Assembly: GCA_964389205.1 (NCBI GenBank)
Contig: CAYMDH010000002.1
Location: 62,001 to 126,000, forward strand
Length of the DNA: 64,000 nucleotides
From: Leptobacterium sp964389205
GTDB lineage: Bacteria > Bacteroidota > Bacteroidia > Flavobacteriales > Flavobacteriaceae
Direction of reading: 5' to 3'
This document shows, piece after piece, positions 27,115 through 34,252 of the stretch (positions are counted from its first letter, which is position 1; each line of letters opens with the position of its first letter). Position numbers and translations under genes: made by a program. Below the pieces are notes generated by a model, which was given only the letters and a program-made list of their open reading frames with translations, did no database searches and was not told where the DNA came from.

Positions 27115-29313
27115 ATGAAGAAAACACCTAAATATTTACCATTTAATAGTTACTTAATAAGAACTCCTTTGCTATCAAATTCGGAAGTATCTAACTTAAC
27201 ATATAAGGAATTAATAGAATTGTGTAAAAAAGATCATGTCTCTGAAGCAATTTATATTGCATCTCCAGAATTACATAATGAAATGCAGAAAATGATTAAT
27301 GGTTTCTCTGTTAAGGATAAAGATAAGCTTACACATACATTATTGAAATATTTATTACGAATGAGTAATAGATGTACTCCTTTTGGATTATTTAGCGGTT
27401 GTGCCATAGGAGAATTTTCTAATGAAAATAATATAGAAATTGATTCTATAGAAAAACACAAAAGATTGACACGTTTGGATATGAATTTTTTATGTGAACT
27501 TGCTCAAAATATAGATAATAATAGAAAAGTACGTGAAAATTTATTGTATTATAAAAACACAACTCTTTACAGGATATCTGAAAATTTACGATACATAGAA
27601 TACAGATATGAAAAAACTTTTAGAAGACATTTTACAGTATCTATTGATTTTTCAGATTTTATAGAAAATATATTATCTTCTTCAAAAAAAGGAACTAAAA
27701 TTGATAAATTGGCTGCGTTAATTTTAGAAATGGATAATGAGATTCCTTTTGATGCAGCTATTAACTTTGTTCACGAACTTATTGATAGTCAGATTCTTAT
27801 TAGTTCTATATCTCCATCTGTAACTGGTGAAGGTTATTTTGATGTGTTAATTAAAAAATTATCAATGAATGAACTTCATAAACCTTTTTCTAATATCAAT
27901 GCTATTTTAAAGAAGATAAATAATAAACCTATTGGAGAAGGCTTCATACTTTATGATGATCTTGCTAAGACGCTAGAACCATTAAATACAAATTATGATA
28001 AAAAATATCTTCTGCAAACAGACTTACATATTTCCTTTAATAAAAATACAATTCGTAGAACAGTTCTCAGTAAAATTAATTCATGTTTAGGTTTTTTAAA
28101 TAAACTTAACTTCATAGAGCAAAATAAAGAATTAGATGAATTTAAAACTGCTTTTTACAATAAATATGAAGATGAAGAAATCCCATTAGCTTTAGCTTTA
28201 GACGTAGAATCTGGTATTGGATATCCTGTCAATAAAAACGATGCCTCTGACATATCACCATTGATAGATGATTTAAATATGTTTGTTAGAAAAGTTAGTG
28301 ATAGTTTAAGTATTAATGAAATTAAATGGAATAAAAAAGATCAATTATTAAATCAGAAGTTACTTAGTGCCTTAAAAGAAGGAAATACAGAAATTCAATT
28401 TACAGATGAGGACGTTAAAGATTTTGAAGAAAATTGGAATAACTTACCGGATACACTTTCAGTAATGGCTAACATGCTTGAAGTAGATCAAGAAAGAGAA
28501 CTAATTCAATTAAACTCTATAGGGGGTGCTACTGCAACGTATTTGCTAGGTCGTTTTTGTCATTTAGATTCACAAATAAACTCCTTTGTGAAAAAGATTA
28601 TAGAAGTTGAAGAATCTAACAACGAAGAAAGTATATATGCTGAAATTTTACATTTACCAGAAAAAAGAGCTGGTAATATCCTCTATAGACCTCAATTAAG
28701 AAAATATGAAATTCCGTATTTAGCGAAGAGTAATCTTCCTTCCGAGAATCAAATTAATATTGATGATCTTTTAATTTCTGTTAAAAATGAGGAAATTTTT
28801 TTGCGTTCAAAATCTCACAACAAAAGAGTACTGCCTAGAATGGCGACAGCTCATAATTATTCAGGAAATGGTTTACCAATATATTACTTTTTATGTGATT
28901 TACAATATCAGAATATAAGAAGTAATCTTTCTTTCTCATGGGGGAATTTATATGTTTTGCATGAATACTTTCCTAGAGTTACTTTCAAAGGAATAGTACT
29001 TTCTTTAGCTACTTGGATAGTAAAGCAAGATGTTATTAAACATATAATTAGTAACAGAGAATCGCTAAATAATTGGAAAATAAAAAATAAAATCCCCTCA
29101 CAGGTACTTTTAAAAGATGGAGATAACGAATTAGCCATAGATTTCAATCATGATATGTCTGTCGAGATGTTTTCGAAAACAATTAAAAATAAATTACAAA
29201 TTATACTAACAGAAAACATTTTCAACCCTAAAAAGGCCTTGGTGAAATCAAAAAATAAACCTTTTACTAATGAATTAATATTAGCTTACCACAGAAATAG
29301 AGAATTAGTATGA
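27115..29313 (+). CDS. Lantibiotic dehydratase, glutamylation part (split LanB)
   Basis: 732 residues from the ATG at 27115 (KKTPKYLPFNSYLIRTPLL), which is preferred because upstream codons overlap the reductase gene and do not look like the family. The protein matches the N-terminal lantibiotic dehydratase domain, including RMSNRCTPFGLFSGCAIGEF, where family members bind glutamyl-tRNA and the peptide. It ends about where a full NisB-like enzyme would continue into its elimination domain. That domain is the next gene. LanB enzymes activate Ser and Thr of the precursor as glutamate esters. The gene overlaps its partner by four bases. Confidence 0.9.
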   Translation: MKKTPKYLPFNSYLIRTPLLSNSEVSNLTYKELIELCKKDHVSEAIYIASPELHNEMQKMINGFSVKDKDKLTHTLLKYLLRMSNRCTPFGLFSGCAIGEFSNENNIEIDSIEKHKRLTRLDMNFLCELAQNIDNNRKVRENLLYYKNTTLYRISENLRYIEYRYEKTFRRHFTVSIDFSDFIENILSSSKKGTKIDKLAALILEMDNEIPFDAAINFVHELIDSQILISSISPSVTGEGYFDVLIKKLSMNELHKPFSNINAILKKINNKPIGEGFILYDDLAKTLEPLNTNYDKKYLLQTDLHISFNKNTIRRTVLSKINSCLGFLNKLNFIEQNKELDEFKTAFYNKYEDEEIPLALALDVESGIGYPVNKNDASDISPLIDDLNMFVRKVSDSLSINEIKWNKKDQLLNQKLLSALKEGNTEIQFTDEDVKDFEENWNNLPDTLSVMANMLEVDQERELIQLNSIGGATATYLLGRFCHLDSQINSFVKKIIEVEESNNEESIYAEILHLPEKRAGNILYRPQLRKYEIPYLAKSNLPSENQINIDDLLISVKNEEIFLRSKSHNKRVLPRMATAHNYSGNGLPIYYFLCDLQYQNIRSNLSFSWGNLYVLHEYFPRVTFKGIVLSLATWIVKQDVIKHIISNRESLNNWKIKNKIPSQVLLKDGDNELAIDFNHDMSVEMFSKTIKNKLQIILTENIFNPKKALVKSKNKPFTNELILAYHRNRELV

Positions 29314-30194
29314 GTAACCCGAAAAGATATTTTACTTTAGGCAGCAAATGGATTTATTATAAATTATATATGGGGTCTAAAACCTCAGAACAGTTTTTAA
29401 TCTCAAAAATTAAACCGCTAGCAGATCAGTTGTTAAATGATAATGTAATTGATAAGTGGTTTTTTATAAATTATAATGACCCTGATAGACATATTCGAAT
29501 AAGATTCCATATGATAGATGTAGAGAGAGATCTTTACCCAATAATTCAGTATATCAACAGGACTATGGAACCTTTAATAAAAGAAAGGTTATTAAGTGAA
29601 ATAGTTGTTGGAACCTATAAAAGAGAATTGGAACGATACGGCAAAAATACAATAGATCACTTTGAAAGTTTATTTTTTTACAATAGTGAATTAATTGTAA
29701 ACATCTTAAAAAATTGTGAAGATCAACCAGAAAAAAGATGGCTTTGGGGAATGAAGGCTATCGATTTTATATTGAATGATTGGGGAGCAAATTTGATATC
29801 TAAACGTAATTTATTTGAGTCTCTTAAAAATTCCTTTGGAAATGAAATGGGAGTTAACTCAAGTATTAATAAACAGCTGTCTGCAAAATTTAGGACGTAT
29901 CGACCAAAAATTGTGAGCTTAATTGAAAATGGAGAAGAAGAACTAATGCCTTTGTTATTAGATCACCAAACTAAATTTAAATCTGTAATAGAAAAAATAA
30001 GAAAAAAAAACAAAGATGATAAATCATTAACTGAAGACACTATGTATAGTGCTCTTAATGGTTATATACATATGCATTATAATCGGCTTTTTAGTTCAAG
30101 ACAACGAATGAATGAATGGGTAGTATACTATTTGTTACATCAATATTATAGAAGTAAGGTTGCTCAGGAAAATAACAAAAATCTCCAAAGGTAA
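29310..30194 (+). CDS. Thiopeptide-type bacteriocin biosynthesis protein (SpaB_C elimination part of split LanB)
   Basis: 294 residues. Conserved blocks of the SpaB C-terminal family are visible: KWFFINYNDPDRHIRIRFH near residue 50, TYKRELERYG near residue 104, MNEWVVYYLLHQYY at the end and HMHYNRLF near residue 250. This domain eliminates glutamate from glutamylated Ser/Thr to give dehydroalanine and dehydrobutyrine. Split dehydratases are known in thiopeptide clusters and in the pinensin cluster of Chitinophaga. It overlaps the first part by ATGA and ends the first transcription unit before the terminator at 30277. Confidence 0.9.
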   Translation: MSNPKRYFTLGSKWIYYKLYMGSKTSEQFLISKIKPLADQLLNDNVIDKWFFINYNDPDRHIRIRFHMIDVERDLYPIIQYINRTMEPLIKERLLSEIVVGTYKRELERYGKNTIDHFESLFFYNSELIVNILKNCEDQPEKRWLWGMKAIDFILNDWGANLISKRNLFESLKNSFGNEMGVNSSINKQLSAKFRTYRPKIVSLIENGEEELMPLLLDHQTKFKSVIEKIRKKNKDDKSLTEDTMYSALNGYIHMHYNRLFSSRQRMNEWVVYYLLHQYYRSKVAQENNKNLQR

Positions 30195-30276
30195 TCTAGC
30201 ATAATAATCTATCATAAACTTTTACAAGAAATTAAATAAAAGTTAATCTTATCTCTGTAGTTAATAATAATTATTG

Positions 30277-30308
30277 AAAAACTACAATAAATAAATTGTG
30301 GTTTTTTT
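30277..30308 (+). terminator. Terminator after the split LanB genes
   Basis: Arms 30277-30288 and 30295-30306 (AAAAACTACAAT with its complement, one G-T pair) enclose a six-base loop, and the T-run continues to 30308. It separates reductase-LanB1-LanB2 from the precursor genes. Confidence 0.75.
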
Positions 30309-30370
30309 ATTACAAAAAAATGATGTATATTAGACTTTATATATATATAAATAAGATAATATTTGTAGTA

Positions 30371-30427
30371 ATAGGAGTATGCCAAAAATCCTTTAAAGAG
30401 TAGGTGTTAAAATTAAAATATAAAAAG
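30371..30427 (+). promoter_or_regulatory. Conserved 5' leader element of precursor 1
   Basis: This 57-base stretch is almost repeated at 30724-30781 in front of the second precursor gene. Shared cores are ATAGGAGTAT, AAATCCTTTAAA and AGAGTAGGT. AGGA and TCCT can pair, so an mRNA hairpin over the start region is possible. A near-consensus -7 box (TAATATTTG, 30357-30365) lies just before it. Confidence 0.6.
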
Positions 30428-30598
30428 ATGAAAAAATTAAATTTAAACAAAAAAACCGTTTCTCAAATGGATAGAGTAGAAATGGATGGTATCAATGGTG
30501 GTGATTTTAGTTTTTGTATTGCAAGTTGTAAAAGAGGATCAAGAAAAACAAAGACATGTTGCGGTAATGATGAAGTGATTTTATCTCACATCTCTTAA
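30428..30598 (+). CDS. Lanthipeptide-like precursor peptide 1
   Basis: 56 residues from the ATG at 30428: a 25-residue leader (KKLNLNKKTV...MDGINGG) ending in double glycine, then a 31-residue core with four Cys, four Ser and two Thr. The core shares ASCxRGSRKTKTCC with the second peptide and ends ILSHIS. Leader form and double-Gly end match Bacteroidota class I lanthipeptide precursors and the C39 exporter. Ser and Thr near the Cys residues are candidates for dehydration and lanthionine ring formation by the flanking LanB/LanC enzymes. Rings cannot be assigned from sequence. Confidence 0.88.
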   Translation: MKKLNLNKKTVSQMDRVEMDGINGGDFSFCIASCKRGSRKTKTCCGNDEVILSHIS

Positions 30599-30723
30599 GA
30601 AATAAAGTTTCTCAATAAAACAAGCCGTAGTTTACATTTAATATTATTAGTGTATATCTTCAGTTACTAAATATTAAACTGTTAAAATAAATCATTATAC
30701 AAAGATAGCGGCTTATTTCAAGA

Positions 30724-30781
30724 ATAGGAGTATACTGAAAATCCTTTAAAAGAGTAGGTATAAAATTTTAAAGTATAAAAG
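30724..30781 (+). promoter_or_regulatory. Conserved 5' leader element of precursor 2
   Basis: Second copy of the element at 30371-30427, with the same blocks (ATAGGAGTAT, AAATCCTTTAAA, AGAGTAGGT) and nearly the same distance to the ATG. Duplication of the whole cassette, not only of the coding part, is implied. Confidence 0.6.
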
Positions 30782-30976
30782 ATGAAAAAATTAAATTTAA
30801 ACAAAAAAACTGTTTCTCAAATGGACAGAGTAGAAATGGATGGTATTAATGGAGGAGGAAGTATTTCTGTAGGCTTTTGTCTAGCTAGTTGTGCTAGAGG
30901 GTCAAGAAAAACGAAGACATGTTGTGGTGGTGGACAAATAGACGGATTTGTTTCTATTCCACTTCCAAAGTTATAG
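30782..30976 (+). CDS. Lanthipeptide-like precursor peptide 2
   Basis: 64 residues. The 25-residue leader is identical in protein sequence to that of precursor 1; the DNA differs only at silent positions, so the leader is under selection. The 39-residue core has four Cys at the same relative places, ASCxRGSRKTKTCC, and a longer glycine-rich tail ending SIPLPKL. One terminator after this gene serves both. Two related cores under one leader suggest either a two-component product or a small diversifying family. Confidence 0.88.
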   Translation: MKKLNLNKKTVSQMDRVEMDGINGGGSISVGFCLASCARGSRKTKTCCGGGQIDGFVSIPLPKL

Positions 30977-30993
30977 AAAATATAGATATATTT

Positions 30994-31037
30994 AAAAAAG
31001 AGACCCTATCTACAAGTTTAGATAGAGTCTCTTTTTT
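30994..31037 (+). terminator. Strong terminator after the precursor genes
   Basis: Arms 30994-31012 and 31019-31037 pair over 19 positions with one mismatch (core AAAAGAGACCCTATCTA), loop CAAGTT, ending in TTTTTT. It lies 18 bases after the precursor 2 stop. Confidence 0.9.
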
Positions 31038-31147
31038 AATAAATATAATATAAATAAGAATGAGTAGTATTTCAGACGTATACTAAGCATTTTATAACAA
31101 GAATCTATAGCCAAGTCAAGTTAGTTAGAACAGTTATCATTATAATT

Positions 31148-32344
31148 ATGGAAAAAGAAATACTTAAAATAGAATCAATGCTGTATGATATAGCAATTAA
31201 TATGAACATGCCTACCATTGAAGAAGATCTAGGAGTGTTAATTTTTGAAGCTACTCTTTACAAGTATTCTAAAGAAGAAAAATATAAAACTAAAGCACTT
31301 GAATTATTAAATAAGGCAATCGAAGTGTTTCCTTCAAAAGAATTATCTATGGGCTTTCTAGAAGGATTTGAAGGATTATTTTGGGTTGTTAGTTATTTAA
31401 ATAGTTGTAATATAATTCCTGACGAATCACTTATAGATGATTTAAGACCGCATTTGTTACAATCATTGAAAATAGATATTAAGGAGAATAACTTTGACGT
31501 TTTACATGGTAGTTTGAATAAGCTTAATTTCCTACTTAATTCAAAGAATCAAAATAACGAAGAAACTATATTTTATGTGAATCAATTTGTCGATTCACTT
31601 TTTGATAACAAAGAAGAAAATGAAAGAGGAATTTATTGGTATGATTCCTTTTTTGAAAATAAAAAAAGCCTTGTGAATTTAGGCTTAGCTCATGGGGTTT
31701 CTTCTGTACTTGTCTTTCTTTCAAAATTAAAAAAAGAAGGTTATAAAAACCAAAAAATAGATTTACTTATTGAAGGTGTTATTAAAAGCCTTTTGAGCTT
31801 TAAAAATAAGAATACATGCAGTAGTTATTTTCCCAGTGATTATTCAGAGCAACACAAAAATACCGACTCCCGATTAGCTTGGTGCAACGGTGATTTAGGA
31901 ATTGCTTATGCTTTGTTGTATTCTGCTGAAATATTAGAAAAAGAAGATGTGAAAACTCAAGCAATTAAGGTTGTAAATAGTATTATAGACAGAAGAATTA
32001 GTAATTCTTCAATAGACCACTTTGAGGAAAACTTCTTTTTTGATACGGCTTTTTGTCATGGTATTTCAGGAATTGTATATACATTATCTAAAATTAATAA
32101 ATTCTTAAACAACGATGTAGTCGAAAAACGTATTAATTATTGGAAAGGTGAATTGGTTAATAATTTAAAAATGCAGTTAAGTATCGAAGATGATATTTAT
32201 TACCCTTCATATAAACAAGACAAAGGAGGCAGTTATACTTTGGATACTTGTTCTATGTTGTCAGGGCTTACCGGAACAGGTTTAGTTCTTCTTTCTCTAA
32301 ACTATGATAGATATGATTGGAGCGATTTTTTTCTACTCTATTAG
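31148..32344 (+). CDS. Lanthionine synthetase C-like cyclase (LanC)
   Basis: 398 residues, the expected LanC length. The alpha-toroid repeats show GLAHGVSSVLVFL, WCNGDLGIAYALL and FCHGISGIVYTL, including the Cys and the Cys-His pair that bind the active-site zinc in NisC. The enzyme adds Cys thiols to dehydroamino acids to form lanthionine rings. Together with the split LanB this places the cluster in class I. It is transcribed separately from the precursors, beyond a strong terminator. Confidence 0.92.
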   Translation: MEKEILKIESMLYDIAINMNMPTIEEDLGVLIFEATLYKYSKEEKYKTKALELLNKAIEVFPSKELSMGFLEGFEGLFWVVSYLNSCNIIPDESLIDDLRPHLLQSLKIDIKENNFDVLHGSLNKLNFLLNSKNQNNEETIFYVNQFVDSLFDNKEENERGIYWYDSFFENKKSLVNLGLAHGVSSVLVFLSKLKKEGYKNQKIDLLIEGVIKSLLSFKNKNTCSSYFPSDYSEQHKNTDSRLAWCNGDLGIAYALLYSAEILEKEDVKTQAIKVVNSIIDRRISNSSIDHFEENFFFDTAFCHGISGIVYTLSKINKFLNNDVVEKRINYWKGELVNNLKMQLSIEDDIYYPSYKQDKGGSYTLDTCSMLSGLTGTGLVLLSLNYDRYDWSDFFLLY

Positions 32345-32518
32345 AAAATATAGATATATAATAAACCCTATTACATTTTAAAAAGTTAAAAAATCAATAA
32401 CCAAAACGTATTAAGAATCATTTATCTTAACTTTATTAATCATCTAAAGTATTTCATACTAATCGTATGTTCGAAATAATAATAAAAAATTATTTTAAAA
32501 TTAAGAATAGCTACTTCT

Positions 32519-34096
32519 ATGAATAATATTGAAGTCTCGTTGATAATGTTTAAACTTTTTAAAAAGAAACGTTTATTAATTGATAAACATGCTTTCTTAC
32601 ACTCTTTAAAATCACATCCAGAATACCCACAACTTATTGCAATAAGTAATACATTAGATTATTTTAACATTGAACATGGAATATATCAAGCAGATTCTAT
32701 TCATGAAGTAGGCGATTCAAATAAATTTTTCATTGCACCTTTTAAAAATAACAACGGAAATACTCGATTGGCTTTAGTTGAATGTGAAAATCGTTTATAT
32801 AAAATTAATTCTATTAATTCATCTGTAGACACTATTGAAAAATATTGGAGTAATATTGCCTTAATTTTAGGGGAGAATAAAAAGTTAAAGAAAAAATGGA
32901 TTAAAAAGATTGCCCTTAAATTCATAATAATCTCATTGACTTCATTACTGCTAATTTTTACTTCAAGTTTTAATTTATTTATTCTTGGTTTTTACTTGCT
33001 ATCTATATTTGGAATTATATTATCTATCTTTTCATTGAAAGATATTTTTAATTTTCACAGTTCTATTCAAGAAAAAATATGTAAAATTTCAAAGGTATTA
33101 GATTGTAAAGCTGTTATTAGTTCAAAAAAATGGAAACTGTTTAAATTATTAGATTTTGCTGATTTAAGTTTTGTATTTTTTTTATCACAACTCATTTTAC
33201 TAATAATAGCTTCAATATTTAACACTTCCACTCTTTTTTTTAAGCTTCAATATTTAATCTTGCTCATCAGCCCTCTTTTTATTATCCCATCACTTTATTA
33301 TCAAAAATTTGTTGTTCGACATTGGTGTCCATTATGTTTAGGAATTATGGGAGTTTTAATTTTAGAGTTTATATATATTTCTCTTGTATATGAAAATTTA
33401 AACATAGTTATACGATCACATTTTTATTTTATTCTTTTCAATATAGTAGTATTTTTTATTGTACATTTTATTTGGAAATTTTCGAAAAATCTTCTTATTA
33501 TAAATAAAGAATTTATAAATAAAGATATAACTAGAAATAGGCTGCTAAATAATTATAATACTTTTAAAATTATTTTGAAAAATGGAAAAAGATTTGATAC
33601 TGAACATGATTTTATAAATTTAAATAAATATGAAAAGCATCTAAATTTCACACTAATTACAGATCCATTTTGCGAACACTGTAAGGATTTGTCAGAGAAG
33701 TTAAATATACTATCAAATAAATCACAAAAGAATATTAGTTGGGATATTATTTTTAATATAGATATTAATGACGAAACAGATTTAGATAAATCTATTTATA
33801 GAAATATGATGAATATTCAATTATATGGTAGTAAAGGAAAAATGGAGAAAGCAATAGAAGAATGGTATCAGATTTCAAATGAAGGTAAATGGCTTGAGAA
33901 ATATCATGAAACAACTATTAATTTAAACAAAATAGATGATATTTTACGCAAACAACATCAATGGTGTGTTAAATCTGAAATAAATCATACGCCTGCATTA
34001 TTAATTTACGGTTATATGATTCCGAATATCTATAGTATAGATGATATAGTTTTATTTATTGATGAGTTATTAGAAGATAAAGATTCGTATAGTTGA
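32519..34096 (+). CDS. Inactive-C39 / VKOR / thioredoxin-like fusion, disulfide handling protein of the RiPP cluster
   Basis: 525 residues in three parts. Residues 1-120 resemble a C39 domain (HAFLHSLKSHPEYPQLIAIS) but lack the catalytic Cys. Residues about 138-325 hold five membrane helices with the VKOR features CKISKVLDCKAV and HWCPLCLG. From about 375 a thioredoxin/DsbA-like domain has the CxxC motif DPFCEHCKDL. Such proteins pass oxidising equivalents from quinone to thiols in the periplasm. In this cluster it could oxidise Cys of the peptide, or keep unreacted Cys pairs as disulfides. Function is inferred. Confidence 0.82.
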   Translation: MNNIEVSLIMFKLFKKKRLLIDKHAFLHSLKSHPEYPQLIAISNTLDYFNIEHGIYQADSIHEVGDSNKFFIAPFKNNNGNTRLALVECENRLYKINSINSSVDTIEKYWSNIALILGENKKLKKKWIKKIALKFIIISLTSLLLIFTSSFNLFILGFYLLSIFGIILSIFSLKDIFNFHSSIQEKICKISKVLDCKAVISSKKWKLFKLLDFADLSFVFFLSQLILLIIASIFNTSTLFFKLQYLILLISPLFIIPSLYYQKFVVRHWCPLCLGIMGVLILEFIYISLVYENLNIVIRSHFYFILFNIVVFFIVHFIWKFSKNLLIINKEFINKDITRNRLLNNYNTFKIILKNGKRFDTEHDFINLNKYEKHLNFTLITDPFCEHCKDLSEKLNILSNKSQKNISWDIIFNIDINDETDLDKSIYRNMMNIQLYGSKGKMEKAIEEWYQISNEGKWLEKYHETTINLNKIDDILRKQHQWCVKSEINHTPALLIYGYMIPNIYSIDDIVLFIDELLEDKDSYS

Positions 34097-34252
34097 AAAT
34101 ACGATACTCTATTCGATTTATTAATATAAATATCTAAAATAATAGTTAAACTTCGCCTGTCTATTTCTAAAATTAACAAGTAGGATTTTTCATTAATTAA
34201 ATAAATCAATATCTTTAAAGAGACGAAAAAAAATATATAAAAAATAATTTTT

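Noticed and set aside
34097..34252. Possible additional short precursor gene between the VKOR fusion and the Ere-like gene
   Set aside because: No frame with a double-glycine leader or a Cys-rich end is present in this stretch.
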